Shown here: piece after piece, positions 20,787 through 30,437 of the stretch
Position numbering within the stretch: position 1 is the stretch's first letter
Layout of the letters: each line of letters opens with the position of its first letter
Source of the DNA: Antarcticimicrobium sediminis
Lineage (GTDB): Bacteria > Pseudomonadota > Alphaproteobacteria > Rhodobacterales > Rhodobacteraceae
Reading direction: 5' to 3'
Length of the DNA stretch: 64,000 nt
Assembly (NCBI RefSeq): GCF_004348975.1
Contig: NZ_SMFP01000003.1
Location: 124,001-188,000, forward strand
Notes under the pieces: model-generated
What the model was told of the DNA's origin: nothing
The model's input: only the letters and a program-made list of their open reading frames with translations
Databases searched by the model: none
Position numbers and translations under genes: made by a program

Positions 20787-21677
20787 ATGCGTCTGACATG
20801 TCCGAATTGTGGTGCGCAATATGAAGTACCGGATGAGGTGATCCCGTATGAGGGTCGCGATGTGCAATGTTCCAATTGCGGCGATACCTGGTTTCAAGCC
20901 CACCCTGAAACGGTGGCCGAAGAGGATCGCAAGCGGCTGAACGCGGGGATGTATGCGTTCGACCATGGCCTGCCTGAACCTGAGGCGGAAAACGCTGCGG
21001 AAAACGGGCCCGAATCGCCCCCGGAGGCAAAGCCTGCAAGTGCGCCGGAAACAGAGCCGGAAGCAGAGCCGGACCTTTCCCTGCCAGCCGAAGGGACCCC
21101 GGAGTACCCATCAGAGCCGCAGCGGCAGGAGTTGGACACCGCGATCTCCGAAATCCTGCGCCAAGAGGCCGAGCGGGAAGCACAGCTGCGCACCACCGAG
21201 GGGGCCGGGCTGGAAAGCCAACCGGAATTGGGTCTGGCAAGCCCGCCCGTCGTTCCCACCCGCCAAGTGCGCGACACCCGCGACACCCGCGAGCACATGG
21301 CCCGCCTGCGCGGCGAAGAAACCAATGAGGCGAAAAGTGACGATCAGCCCGCCGCCCGCAGCGAGCTGTTTCCCGATATCGAAGAGATCAATTCGACCCT
21401 GCGCTCGACCGGGGGCATGCCGTCCAACGCCGACGACAGCGCGTTGCCGACCGGCGAAATAGCCGGGCCGCGCAACAGCGGCTTTCTGCGCGGCTTTTCC
21501 GTGGCGCTTGTGATCGGGGCGATACTGTTGCTGATTTATGCCAACGCGCCGCGCATCGCCCAATCGCTGCCGCAAGCCGATCCGGCGCTAAGCACCTATG
21601 TCGCGATGATCGATCAGGCGCGCTACTGGATGGATGCGCGGCTGGGCGATTTCGTGAAGAATGTGCTGCCAGAGTAA
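20787..21677 (+). CDS. Zinc-ribbon (MJ0042-type) membrane protein
   Basis: 296 aa from the ATG preceded by CAGGAGAG; an in-frame ATG at 20760 is rejected. The N-terminus is a zinc ribbon with Cys5, Cys8, Cys28 and Cys31 (CPNCGAQYEVPDEV ... CSNCGDTW), followed by a long acidic, Pro/Glu-rich disordered stretch (about 55-220) and a single membrane helix about residues 232-255. This architecture recurs next to ftsE in Rhodobacteraceae. Function unknown; possibly a cytoplasmic sensor anchored to the membrane. Confidence 0.85.
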   Translation: MRLTCPNCGAQYEVPDEVIPYEGRDVQCSNCGDTWFQAHPETVAEEDRKRLNAGMYAFDHGLPEPEAENAAENGPESPPEAKPASAPETEPEAEPDLSLPAEGTPEYPSEPQRQELDTAISEILRQEAEREAQLRTTEGAGLESQPELGLASPPVVPTRQVRDTRDTREHMARLRGEETNEAKSDDQPAARSELFPDIEEINSTLRSTGGMPSNADDSALPTGEIAGPRNSGFLRGFSVALVIGAILLLIYANAPRIAQSLPQADPALSTYVAMIDQARYWMDARLGDFVKNVLPE

Positions 21678-21713
21678 CCTCTCCGGCAGCGCCTCCAATA
21701 CCACTGGCACGTT

Positions 21714-24329
21714 TCAGAACCGGTCAAGCAAGCGCCGGAGATAGTCCAACTCGACCTCCGGGCGGGCCCCTTCGCCGGATCGACGACGGATTTCGTCCAG
21801 CAATTCACGCGCCCGGCGATAGACATCCTCGCCCTGCAACATGCCCTCCTCCGTGCCAAGCCCGCCATTGACGCCCGCCTGTCGACCCAGCGGGTCGCGC
21901 TGATTGGCGCGCATATCGCCCTGGGCCACGCCCTGACCCTGCTGTTGGCTGCCCTGCTGTTGCTGCTGTGCCATGGCCTCGCCCAGCGCGCGCATGCCTT
22001 CGCGCAGCGCCTCGATCGCCTCGGCTTGCCGATCGATCGCCTCGGCCAGATCATCCCCGCGCAACGCCTCTTGCGCGCCCTCCATGGCGCGACCGGCGCG
22101 GCCCAATGCCTCGCGCGTCGTGTCGCCTTCCGGGGTTCCCGCGCCGGGCATGTTGCCCTGCTGGCGGCGCAATTCCTCGCGCAGCGCCTGCTGGCGATCC
22201 GCCAGCGATCCCACGTCCGGGTCTTGCGCCCCTGGTTGCTGGCCGCCCTGCCCCTGCTGGGAGCCATCACCGCCCTGCCCGTCCCCTTGTTGTTGTCCCT
22301 GACCCTGCCCGTCATGGCTCTGACCGCGGCCCTGACCGCCGCTGCGCCCCTCGTTCTGCTGGCTCTGCCCCGCCCCGGCACCGGGGTTGAACTGCTCTTG
22401 CAAGTCACGGAACGCCTGATCGCTCAGCCCTTGCTGACCGCGCAAGGTGTCGGCCAAATCCTCCATCGCGCGTTCGCCGTCCGATGGCCCCCCCTGCCCC
22501 TGTTGGCCCTGGGTGACGCGCATGTTTTCCATCAGTTGCTGCAATTCCTCCAGCGCCTGCTGCGCCTCGGCCATGCGGCCCTGTTCCATCAGCTCCTGAA
22601 TGCGGTCCATCATGCGCTGCAGGTCGTTCTGCGTCATCTGCAGGCTGTCGCCGTCCTGCGGCTGACCTTGGTCGCCTTGCTGCCCGTCCTTCTGGGCTTG
22701 GCGTGACAGCTGGCGCAGGTATTCGTCACTGGCCTCGCGCAGCTCTTGCATCAGCTCGGCGATCTCCTGGTCCCCGGCGCCATTCTTCATCGCCTCGGAC
22801 AATCGGTCCTGCGCTCGGCGCAGCCGTTCCAGCGCATCGCCGAGGTCGCCCTCCTCCAACAGGATCGCCAGCCCCCAAAGCGCCTCGGCAATCTCGTCGC
22901 GTTGCGCAACCTTCAGGCCATGGGCGGTAAAGGTTTCCAGCCGCCGCAGAATCACCCGCAGCCGCAGATAGGCGGTTTCAGAGCGGAACACCTCGTCAGG
23001 TCGGTGTGACACCGCGCGCAGAATCTGCGCCACGCGCCGCGCGTTCTCGCGGCTCCAGAGCAGGTCGCGCCGCTGTTCGGCAATGGCTGCGGCCAGTGGA
23101 TCAAAGAAATGGCGCGCCGAAAGGGGGGCAGCGTAAGGGGCGGCCTGCCCGACCTGTCCGGCGGCATCGGTGGCGGTCAGCGTGAAGATCACCGGCAGGT
23201 TGGCCCAAGCGTGTTTCGAGAAATCCTCGATCAGCTTTTCGGTGAAATCGGCCCTGTTGCCGGAAATCGGCAGCGGCAGCGGCACGGTGATCGCCGCGCG
23301 CGGCTCCGGCGCCACAGCCAGACCATAGCGACGATCCAGCGCGGCCATGTCCAGTTCAATCCCAACCGCGCCCCCGGTCACGCCGTAGTCATCGCGCGCC
23401 GAGAACGGCAGCGTCAGCTCGCCCTCGGCCCCGGTTTCCGCAGCCCCCGAAACTGAGACCTCGGGCGGAGCATCAGCGATCACGGCCACGTCCCAAGCAC
23501 GGCCGCCGGGCCCGTCGACGCGCAGCTCGCCCGCCTTGGCGACGGTAAACTCCTGTTGCGGATCGGCGGCAGAGGGCAGTTCGCCGATACGGCCGGACAC
23601 GGTTTCGGCCAGCGTCAACGCCCCGACCTCGCCATAAAACCGCAGGGTGATGCGGCTGCCTTCGGGCACGCGCATCTCTGGCGTGGTGATATCGCCCAGA
23701 TACAAGGTCGGCAGGCCGGTATAGCGGGGCGGCTCGACCCAGCCTTCCCATGTCGGGCCCCCGGCAAGCGCGGCACCGCCCGGCGTCATCTGCGCAACAG
23801 AGCCAACCCGCCAGACCGACCCAAAGATCAGCCCGACCGCCAGCGCCAGCAGCGCCAGATAGCGCAGCGCATAGGGATCGCGCGCCGCCAGCCTGAGATT
23901 GGGCCGCACCGGCCGCGCCGTTGCCGCGCGGGCCGCCATGCGCGCCTGATGCGCGTGCCAGACGGCAGCCGACGCCGCATCCCCCGCGCCCACGGCCTGT
24001 TCGTCCAGCAGCGCCCGGATCGGTCGCCCGGGTAGGGTCGCGTCCAGCCGCGCCAAGGCCGCATCCCGACCGGGCCAGTCAAAGCGCAGCGCCCCGCGCA
24101 CCGTGAACCCCAGCGCGGCCAGTATCGCCAGCACGCCCAAGCCCCAGACCACCTCGATCGGGGCCATGTCGTGCAGGCCCAGCATCAGCGCCGCCAAAAC
24201 GCCCATGAGAATGGACAGCACCGGCCAGAAACAGCGCAGCAGCCGTTCGGCCAGCATCCCCGCCTGCGTCAACAGAAGCGGCAGTCGCAGGCTGCTTAGT
24301 CTTGGATCGCGCTCCGGCGCAGAAGCCAT
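21714..24329 (-). CDS. TIGR02302 / DUF4175 family membrane protein
   Basis: 871 aa. Two adjacent hydrophobic segments near residues 32-75 and a third about 155-172, then a beta-rich extracytoplasmic region (about 180-410), helical stretches, and a very Gln/Gly-rich low-complexity tail (about 545-830) with repeated MxxAQQALEELQ and QGQGQ words. The composition and order match TIGR02302, a large alphaproteobacterial family of unknown function often beside lysA. The low-complexity part explains the many long overlapping frames on the opposite strand. It starts 36 nt after the lysA stop, so it is likely in the argH-lysA operon. Confidence 0.88.
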   Translation of the reverse strand: MASAPERDPRLSSLRLPLLLTQAGMLAERLLRCFWPVLSILMGVLAALMLGLHDMAPIEVVWGLGVLAILAALGFTVRGALRFDWPGRDAALARLDATLPGRPIRALLDEQAVGAGDAASAAVWHAHQARMAARAATARPVRPNLRLAARDPYALRYLALLALAVGLIFGSVWRVGSVAQMTPGGAALAGGPTWEGWVEPPRYTGLPTLYLGDITTPEMRVPEGSRITLRFYGEVGALTLAETVSGRIGELPSAADPQQEFTVAKAGELRVDGPGGRAWDVAVIADAPPEVSVSGAAETGAEGELTLPFSARDDYGVTGGAVGIELDMAALDRRYGLAVAPEPRAAITVPLPLPISGNRADFTEKLIEDFSKHAWANLPVIFTLTATDAAGQVGQAAPYAAPLSARHFFDPLAAAIAEQRRDLLWSRENARRVAQILRAVSHRPDEVFRSETAYLRLRVILRRLETFTAHGLKVAQRDEIAEALWGLAILLEEGDLGDALERLRRAQDRLSEAMKNGAGDQEIAELMQELREASDEYLRQLSRQAQKDGQQGDQGQPQDGDSLQMTQNDLQRMMDRIQELMEQGRMAEAQQALEELQQLMENMRVTQGQQGQGGPSDGERAMEDLADTLRGQQGLSDQAFRDLQEQFNPGAGAGQSQQNEGRSGGQGRGQSHDGQGQGQQQGDGQGGDGSQQGQGGQQPGAQDPDVGSLADRQQALREELRRQQGNMPGAGTPEGDTTREALGRAGRAMEGAQEALRGDDLAEAIDRQAEAIEALREGMRALGEAMAQQQQQGSQQQGQGVAQGDMRANQRDPLGRQAGVNGGLGTEEGMLQGEDVYRRARELLDEIRRRSGEGARPEVELDYLRRLLDRF

Positions 24330-24365
24330 AAAGGGATCACTCCTTTCGGCCCGCGCGGGATCGCG

Positions 24366-25631
24366 TCAAAGCCATTCGGGGATGGTATCGCGATTTATGA
24401 TTTCGTCAAAGGTCGGGCGTCGGCGGATAACCGCGAATTGATCCCCATGCACCATCACCTCGGGAATCAGCGGGCGGGTGTTGTATTCGCTGGCCATCAC
24501 CGCGCCGTAGGCCCCGGCGCTGCGAAAGGCGAGCATATCACCGGCGGCGAGCGGCGGCACCGATCGCTGACGGGCAAAGGTATCGCCGCTTTCGCAGACC
24601 GGGCCAACGATATCATACATGTGTTCCTCGACCCCCGGCGCAGGCTCGATCAGGGGGACGATTTCGTGATGCGCCTCGTACATGGCCGGGCGGATCAGGT
24701 CGTTCATGGCGGCGTCGACGATCAGGAAATCGCGGCCCTCGCCCTCTTTCACATAGATCACCTGCGATACCAGCAGCCCGGCGTTCCCCGCGATCAGCCG
24801 GCCCGGCTCGATCTCGATCTCGCAACCCAGATGGCCCAGCGTGCGTTTGATCAGCGCGCCATAGTCGGTCGGCAGCGGCGGCGCCTCGTTCGAGCGGGCA
24901 TAGGGGATACCCAAGCCGCCGCCAAGGTCGAGCCGGCGGATGTCATGGCCATCGGCGCGCAGCGTTTCGGTCAGGTCTGCAACCTTTTTGTACGCAATCT
25001 CGAAGGGCTCCAACTCGGTCAACTGGCTGCCGATATGCACGTCGATACCAACCACCTTGATCCCCGGCAAGCTGGCGGCATGGGCATAGACGGCGCGGGC
25101 GCGGGAAATCGGGATGCCGAACTTGTTCTCGGATTTTCCGGTGGCGATCTTGGCGTGGGTTTTGGCGTCGACGTCCGGATTGACGCGAATGGTGATCGGC
25201 GCAACCTTGCCCAAGTCTTGGGCAACCGCGCTGATCACCTCCATCTCGGGTTCGGATTCGACGTTGAACTGGCGCAGCCCGCCCGAAAGCGCGGTGCGGA
25301 TTTCTTCCGCCGTTTTACCAACGCCCGAGAACACGATCTTTTCGCCCGGCACCCCGGCGGCCTTGGCGCGCAGGTATTCCCCCGCCGAAACCACGTCCAT
25401 CCCGGCCCCGGCCTGCGCCAGCGTGGTCAGGATCGCCTGATTCGAGGCCGCCTTCATCGCGTAGCAGATCAGGTGGTCGATCCCCTCCAACGCCTCGTCA
25501 AACAGCCGATAGTGGCGCAGCAGCGTTGCGGAGGAATAAACATAGAACGGCGTGCCCACGCTGGCCGCGATCTCGGCCAGTGGGACATCTTCGGCGTGCA
25601 GGACGCCGCCCCTGTAAAGAAAATGATCCAT
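24366..25631 (-). CDS. lysA: Diaminopimelate decarboxylase
   Basis: 421 aa, a fold-type III PLP enzyme making lysine from meso-diaminopimelate. The PLP Lys is in CYAMKAASN near residue 60; further motifs are VDVHIGSQL, LDLGGGLGIPY, EPGRLIAGNAG, GPVCESGDTFA and FRSAGAYGAVMASEYN. It ends an operon-like run argH - lipoprotein - DUF2834 - lysA, an arrangement (argH near lysA) frequent in proteobacteria. Confidence 0.97.
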   Translation of the reverse strand: MDHFLYRGGVLHAEDVPLAEIAASVGTPFYVYSSATLLRHYRLFDEALEGIDHLICYAMKAASNQAILTTLAQAGAGMDVVSAGEYLRAKAAGVPGEKIVFSGVGKTAEEIRTALSGGLRQFNVESEPEMEVISAVAQDLGKVAPITIRVNPDVDAKTHAKIATGKSENKFGIPISRARAVYAHAASLPGIKVVGIDVHIGSQLTELEPFEIAYKKVADLTETLRADGHDIRRLDLGGGLGIPYARSNEAPPLPTDYGALIKRTLGHLGCEIEIEPGRLIAGNAGLLVSQVIYVKEGEGRDFLIVDAAMNDLIRPAMYEAHHEIVPLIEPAPGVEEHMYDIVGPVCESGDTFARQRSVPPLAAGDMLAFRSAGAYGAVMASEYNTRPLIPEVMVHGDQFAVIRRRPTFDEIINRDTIPEWL

Positions 25632-25707
25632 GTCGCGCGCTTAAGAGAAAGCGCGGCGCAGTTCAATTGCTATTGCATGCAAACCGCTCTCGGACGGGCG
25701 GCAAAAC

Positions 25708-26025
25708 CTAAACGACCGGGCGGCTGCGCAAGAACAGGTACAGCGGCAATCCGCAGCTGAGCCCGATGCAGAGGGTCACCGGGATGGCAACAAGGGCGAT
25801 CCAGTTGCGGCGCACCGCGACCTCGGCAATCACGAAGACGGCGAGCGCGACGGCGGATATGGTCAGATCCCAGACCAGCCCGCTGCTGGCGGCGTTCGCG
25901 TTCCAGGCTGCGACCATTCCGGGCAGATCGAACCCGTTTTCCCCGAACCAAGCCCCGAAATAAACCATCGGGTGCACCGCGCCCCAGATCGCCAAAGCCA
26001 GATAGATCATGCGCAGGGGCGACAT
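25708..26025 (-). CDS. DUF2834 family small membrane protein
   Basis: 105 aa from MSPLRMIYLALAIWGAVHPM; the frame stays open for 104 codons upstream but that part overlaps argH and reads as non-coding. RBS AGAAGGAGACC. Three hydrophobic helices (about 4-22, 48-68, 74-98) and the pattern MVYFGAWFGENGFDLPGMVAAW typical of DUF2834. Function unknown. It lies between the tiny lipoprotein and lysA on the same strand. Confidence 0.85.
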   Translation of the reverse strand: MSPLRMIYLALAIWGAVHPMVYFGAWFGENGFDLPGMVAAWNANAASSGLVWDLTISAVALAVFVIAEVAVRRNWIALVAIPVTLCIGLSCGLPLYLFLRSRPVV

Positions 26026-26087
26026 CGGCGGTCTCCTTCTCCCGTTTGCGGGCACGATAGCCTGTCCTCCGCGCAGGGGTCCAGAAC

Positions 26088-26207
26088 TCAGCCCCCGGCG
26101 ACGGGCCCGACATGCAAGGCGCGGGTCGGCGGGGTCGGTTCGCCATCCACACCGCAGCCCGCCAGCAGCCCGCAGGCCGCCAGCGTCAGAACGACCGCGC
26201 GGATCAT
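26088..26207 (-). CDS. Tiny lipoprotein overlapping argH (LptM-like position)
   Basis: 39 aa. Signal peptide [18 protein letters not shown] with lipobox LAGC (Cys18), then [20 protein letters not shown]. The ATG overlaps the argH stop by 4 nt (ATGA). A mini-lipoprotein with a C-G-hydrophobic-x-G start beside lysA is where E. coli encodes LptM (YifL), which assists the LPS translocon LptDE. The pattern here is degenerate, so homology is only suggested. It would be an outer-membrane or periplasmic lipoprotein. Confidence 0.75.
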   Translation of the reverse strand: MIRAVVLTLAACGLLAGCGVDGEPTPPTRALHVGPVAGG

Positions 26208-27595
26208 GCCAGCGCCTCGGTCCAGCGGGCAACCTGTTCCCGCACCCGCTTGGGGGCAGTGCCGCCATAGGACAGGCGCGAATTGACCGAGTTGTCGACG
26301 CCGAGCACGGAAAAGATGTCCTTGGTGATGCCGGCATGAACGCCCTGCATCTCCTCCAGCGTCAGATCGGGCAGGTCACAGCCCTTTTTCTCGGCCATGG
26401 CAACCAGTGTCCCGGTCACATGGTGGGCATCGCGGAACGGCACCTTGAGCACCCGCACCATCCAGTCGGCCAGATCGGTGGCGGTGGAAAAGCCCGCCCC
26501 CGCAGCAGCCGCCAGATGATCGCGGTTGGCGGTCATGTCGCGCACCATGCCCTCCATCGCCGCCAGCGCCAGCATCCAGTTGTCGGCGGCGTCAAAGACC
26601 TGTTCCTTGTCTTCCTGCATGTCCTTGGAATAGGCCAGCGGCAGCCCCTTCATCACCATCATCAGCGCGGTATTGGCGCCATAGATGCGCCCCACCTTGG
26701 CGCGGATCAATTCGGCTGCGTCGGGGTTCTTTTTCTGCGGCATGATCGACGAGCCGGTCGAGAACCGATCGCTGAGCGCCACGAACCGGAACTGGGCCGA
26801 GGACCAGATCACCAATTCCTCGGCAAAGCGGCTCAGGTGCATGGCACAGATCGAGGCGGTTGAGAGGAACTCCAGCGCGAAATCGCGATCCGACACGGCG
26901 TCGAGGCTGTTGGCCGAGGGGCGGTCAAAGCCCAGCGCCTGCGCCGTCATCTCGCGGTCGATCGGAAACGAGGTGCCAGCCAGCGCGGCGGCACCCAGCG
27001 GGCATTCGTTCATCCGCTTGCGCGCATCGCGCACCCGGGACAGATCGCGCCCGAACATCTCGACATAGGCCATCATGTGATGCCCCCATGTCACCGGCTG
27101 CGCGGTTTGCAGATGGGTAAAGCCCGGCATCACCCAATCGGCCCCCGCCTCGGCCTGAGACAAAAGCGCGCGGATCAGGGCCAGAAGCCCGCTTTCGGCG
27201 GCGTCGAATTGATCGCGCACCCAAAGTTTGAAATCGGTCGCAACCTGATCGTTGCGCGACCGGCCCGTGTGCAAACGCCCCGCAGGCTCGCCAATCAGGG
27301 TTTTGAGCCGCGCCTCCACATTCATGTGGATGTCTTCCAGCGCGGTCGAGAACTCGAATGTTCCTCCCTCGATTTCTGACAAGACCGTGAGCAGCCCTTC
27401 CCGAATGGCCTTTGCATCGCTATCGGTGATCACGCCTGTGGCGGCCAACATCGCCGCATGGGCTCTGGAGCCTGCGATGTCCTGCGCCGCCATCCGCTTA
27501 TCATACCCGATCGAGGCATTGATCGCCTCCATGATCGCGTCTGGTCCGGCGGCAAAGCGGCCGCCCCACATCTGGTTCGAGGATTGATCTGCCAT
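26204..27595 (-). CDS. argH: Argininosuccinate lyase
   Basis: 463 aa from [20 protein letters not shown]; the frame extends further back through the antisense of the thioredoxin gene and is rejected there. Fumarase/aspartase superfamily: [20 protein letters not shown], and the signature [12 protein letters not shown] with the catalytic Ser. It cleaves argininosuccinate to arginine and fumarate. Only 21 nt separate its start from that of the divergent TlpA-like gene, so its promoter must lie within that gene's coding region. Confidence 0.97.
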   Translation of the reverse strand: MADQSSNQMWGGRFAAGPDAIMEAINASIGYDKRMAAQDIAGSRAHAAMLAATGVITDSDAKAIREGLLTVLSEIEGGTFEFSTALEDIHMNVEARLKTLIGEPAGRLHTGRSRNDQVATDFKLWVRDQFDAAESGLLALIRALLSQAEAGADWVMPGFTHLQTAQPVTWGHHMMAYVEMFGRDLSRVRDARKRMNECPLGAAALAGTSFPIDREMTAQALGFDRPSANSLDAVSDRDFALEFLSTASICAMHLSRFAEELVIWSSAQFRFVALSDRFSTGSSIMPQKKNPDAAELIRAKVGRIYGANTALMMVMKGLPLAYSKDMQEDKEQVFDAADNWMLALAAMEGMVRDMTANRDHLAAAAGAGFSTATDLADWMVRVLKVPFRDAHHVTGTLVAMAEKKGCDLPDLTLEEMQGVHAGITKDIFSVLGVDNSVNSRLSYGGTAPKRVREQVARWTEALA

Positions 27596-27616
27596 GTCTA
27601 CACCCGTGGAGGTAAT

Positions 27617-28183
27617 ATGCGTCTGTTCCGTTTCCTGACCCTTTATATGGCCCTGCTCTTGGGTGCAAACGCCGCTATGGCCGCCGATCTTGCCACGTTG
27701 GAGGGGTTGCGCGCAGGCGACATGAAGAAACTGGTGCTGCACAGCACGCCCAAGCCGGTCTCGGACAAGGCGTTTACCCTTGCCGATGGTGCCGGAACCG
27801 GCACGCTGGCCGAGTATCGCGGCAAGTATATCCTGCTGAACTTCTGGGCCACATGGTGCGCCCCCTGCCGCAAGGAGATGCCGATGCTCGCGAACCTGCA
27901 GGAGGAATTCGGCGGCGAGTCGTTTGAGGTGGTGACACTGGCCACCGGGCGTAACATCCCGGCCCGGATCAGCAGTTTTTTCGACGAAATCGGGGTCACC
28001 AACCTGCCCCGCCATCAAGATCCGAAACAGGCGCTGGCCCGCGACATGGCCGTTCTGGGCCTGCCGGTGAGCGTGCTCATCGACCCGCAAGGTAATGAGA
28101 TCGGGCGCCTGATGGGGGATGCGGACTGGAATTCCGACAGCGCAAAGGCCATCATCCGGGCGTTGATCGCACCGGCGGGCTGA
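27617..28183 (+). CDS. TlpA-like periplasmic thioredoxin
   Basis: 188 aa. Signal peptide about residues 1-22 (ending AAMAAD), then a thioredoxin fold with WATWCAPC (Cys81, Cys84) and a cis-Pro region [13 protein letters not shown]. This is the TlpA/ResA/CcmG type used for reduction of periplasmic disulfides, for example in cytochrome c or oxidase maturation. RBS GGAGGTAAT. It is divergent from argH with a 21-nt gap. The specific partner is unknown. Confidence 0.92.
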   Translation: MRLFRFLTLYMALLLGANAAMAADLATLEGLRAGDMKKLVLHSTPKPVSDKAFTLADGAGTGTLAEYRGKYILLNFWATWCAPCRKEMPMLANLQEEFGGESFEVVTLATGRNIPARISSFFDEIGVTNLPRHQDPKQALARDMAVLGLPVSVLIDPQGNEIGRLMGDADWNSDSAKAIIRALIAPAG

Positions 28184-28295
28184 ACGGGCGCACCGGACGC
28201 GCTGCAGATCCGGCGCGCGGCGGAGTGTCTGACCCGAGGTTCCCTTTTGACAGCGCCCACTGTCGCGCGGTTTACTCCAGACCGAAGGAGAAGCC

Positions 28296-28679
28296 ATGCC
28301 ACCGCTACTGCTCATTGCCTTGGGGGGTCTCGGCATCGCGGGATTTGCGCTGCTGCTGCGACTGGCCGGTCGGTCGCGGCGCTGTGTGCTGACGGACGAG
28401 ATGGCCGAGTCCGCTTGGCTGCGCCACTTCCCCGACGATCCCCTGCGCGAAGTGACCCTCGCCCATGATGGCCATGCTGCGCTGATCCTTTCTGATCTGG
28501 GCACCGGGCTGCTTTGGTCCCACGGGGCCGGGACCGTGGCGCGCCGACTGGTGGATTACGACCTGTTTGATCAAGGCGACCACCTGCGTGTCGTGTTCCA
28601 TGACTTCACCGCCCCCGCCGCGACCATCAAGCTTGACCCGTTCGAGCACCGCCATTGGCTTGACCGGATGCAGGCGTGA
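28296..28679 (+). CDS. Small membrane-anchored protein, unknown function
   Basis: 127 aa. One N-terminal hydrophobic helix (about 3-25, [20 protein letters not shown]), then a soluble domain of about 95 residues with no motif I recognise ([33 protein letters not shown]). RBS GAAGGAGAAGCC supports the start. It lies 112 nt after the thioredoxin gene on the same strand and converges on tag. The beta-rich soluble part and lack of charged clusters suggest a small binding domain, but nothing firmer can be said. Confidence 0.75.
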   Translation: MPPLLLIALGGLGIAGFALLLRLAGRSRRCVLTDEMAESAWLRHFPDDPLREVTLAHDGHAALILSDLGTGLLWSHGAGTVARRLVDYDLFDQGDHLRVVFHDFTAPAATIKLDPFEHRHWLDRMQA

Positions 28680-28832
28680 ACGGGACGCGGGCCTTGCGGT
28701 ATTCATGGGGATCGCCGTCAAGCGGCGTGGCGGGCGATACGCCCCCGCCCTTGAGCGGCTCAAGATGAACCACCTGACAAGGCCATAGTCCTGTCTAGAG
28801 CGGCAGACCCGCGCCCGAACCAAGGAGCTGCG

Positions 28833-29429
28833 CTATTTCGGCGAGGGAAGTTGAGGCCCCGCCGCGCCCATTTCCCGCACCGGCGCATGACAGGGACAGG
28901 TGGTGAGGTGATCGTTCACCATCCCCACCGCCTCCATGAAGGCATAAACGATGGTGGGGCCGCAGAACTTGAACCCGCGCCGCTTCAGATCCTTTGAAAT
29001 TGCCGTGGACAGCGGGGTGAAGGGCGGCACCTGATCGAGCTGCGCCCAGCCGTTCTGAATCGGCCTGCCCCCGACGAAATCCCACAGATAGCGGTCAAAG
29101 CCCTGCTCCGCCTCGATCTTCTGCCAGGCCCGGGCATTGGCGATGGTCGCCTCGATCTTGCCGCGATGGCGGATGATGCCGGGATCAGACAGCAGGCGAG
29201 TGACCTCATCCGCACCCCAGCCGCTGATGACATGCGGGTCGAACCCGGCAAAGGCGGCGCGGAAATTGTCGCGCTTTTTCAGGATGGTGATCCAGCTTAG
29301 CCCGGCCTGAAACCCATCAAGAACCAGCTTTTCCCACAGTGCGCGGCTGTCCCACTCCGGCACGCCCCATTCGCTGTCGTGATAGTCGATATAGATCTGT
29401 TCGGATCCCGCCCAGCCGCAGCGTTCCAT
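28833..29429 (-). CDS. tag: DNA-3-methyladenine glycosylase I
   Basis: 198 aa from MERCGWAGSEQIYIDYHDSEWGVP, the canonical Tag N-terminus (the longer frame to 29510 is not conserved). It is an HhH-GPD-like glycosylase that excises 3-methyladenine. LDGFQAGLSWITILKKRDNFRAAF and the C-terminal MVNDHLTTCPCH supply the zinc-binding Cys and His residues. RBS AAAAAGGGGC. It is divergent from the EAL protein. Confidence 0.95.
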   Translation of the reverse strand: MERCGWAGSEQIYIDYHDSEWGVPEWDSRALWEKLVLDGFQAGLSWITILKKRDNFRAAFAGFDPHVISGWGADEVTRLLSDPGIIRHRGKIEATIANARAWQKIEAEQGFDRYLWDFVGGRPIQNGWAQLDQVPPFTPLSTAISKDLKRRGFKFCGPTIVYAFMEAVGMVNDHLTTCPCHAPVREMGAAGPQLPSPK

Positions 29430-29526
29430 GCCTGCCCCTTTTTCCAAACCGCCTCTGGCGGCGTTAATCGCCACGAAAGGAATTTCCCCGACTCTACTCG
29501 TGAACTGCAACGGGAATCAAAACGTT

Positions 29527-30378
29527 ATGACCGGACCCGACATCCCCCATCGGCCTTGGGCCGATATCCCCCACGGGGCCGACAGCCCCCTGAACGCGGC
29601 CGTCGCGGACCGCGATTCCTCCACGCTCGACATGGTCCGCGCGGCGGTCTGGCACCGGCAATGCCTGCTGGCCTTCCAGCCGGTGGTGCAGGCGACATCC
29701 CCGCGCAAGACCGCCTTCTATGAGGGGCTGATTCGCGTCCTTGACGCCACCGGGCGGGTGATCCCCGCGCGCGATTTCATGCCGGCAATCGAGGCCAACG
29801 AGCTGGGGCGCCAGATCGACTGCATCGCACTCGACATGGGGTTGCGGGCGCTGGCGGAAAACCCAACACTACGGTTGTCGATCAACATGTCCGCCCGCTC
29901 GATCGGCTATGGGCAATGGATGCGGACGCTGGAACGCGCCCTGCGGGCCGATTCCCGGTTGGGCGAGCGGCTGATCCTGGAAATCAGTGAACACTCGGCC
30001 ATGACCGTGCCGGAACTGGTGATCGACTTCATGGACCGGCTCCAAGGCCACGGCATTGCCTTTGCGCTGGACGATTTCGGCTCTGGCGCCATCGCCATAC
30101 GGTATTTCCGCGATTTCTTCTTCGACGCGGTCAAGATCGACGGAGAGTTCATTCGCAAGGTCCAGACAGATCAGGAAAGCCAGGCCACCGTGCGGGCGCT
30201 GATTGCCATGGCCCGCGAATTCGAAATGCTGACCATCGCCGTCGCCGTCGAAACCCAGGAGGAGTCCGACTGCCTGATCGGGCTGGGAATTGACTGCATG
30301 CAGGGCTATCTTTTCGGGGCCCCCACCGTGCATCCGGCCTGGATGGACAAGGCCAGTGCCCGCGCCACCGCCAGTTGA
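29527..30378 (+). CDS. Stand-alone EAL-domain protein with a substituted catalytic glutamate
   Basis: 283 aa from MTGPDIPHRP; an earlier in-frame ATG at 29428 would overlap the tag start and is less likely. One EAL domain, no sensor or GGDEF domain. The signature reads YEGLIR (Glu66, Gly instead of Ala). Conserved are SINMS (Asn), LEISEHS (Glu), DDFGSG, VKIDGEF (Lys203) and QGYLFG (Gln). At Lys+36, where c-di-GMP phosphodiesterases have the general-base Glu of AEGVE, this protein has Val239 (IAVAVET). It is probably a weak or inactive enzyme or a c-di-GMP-binding protein. Confidence 0.88.
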   Translation: MTGPDIPHRPWADIPHGADSPLNAAVADRDSSTLDMVRAAVWHRQCLLAFQPVVQATSPRKTAFYEGLIRVLDATGRVIPARDFMPAIEANELGRQIDCIALDMGLRALAENPTLRLSINMSARSIGYGQWMRTLERALRADSRLGERLILEISEHSAMTVPELVIDFMDRLQGHGIAFALDDFGSGAIAIRYFRDFFFDAVKIDGEFIRKVQTDQESQATVRALIAMAREFEMLTIAVAVETQEESDCLIGLGIDCMQGYLFGAPTVHPAWMDKASARATAS

Positions 30379-30437
30379 GCCACGCATGCCTCTAGCCGGG
30401 GTGCAAGGGCATGATTGCCGCAACTGCACGCTCTCTG

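Noticed and set aside
22000-22700. Leu-rich frame opposite the Gln-rich tail of the TIGR02302 gene
   Set aside because: CAG/CAA repeats read backwards as CTG; not an independent membrane protein.
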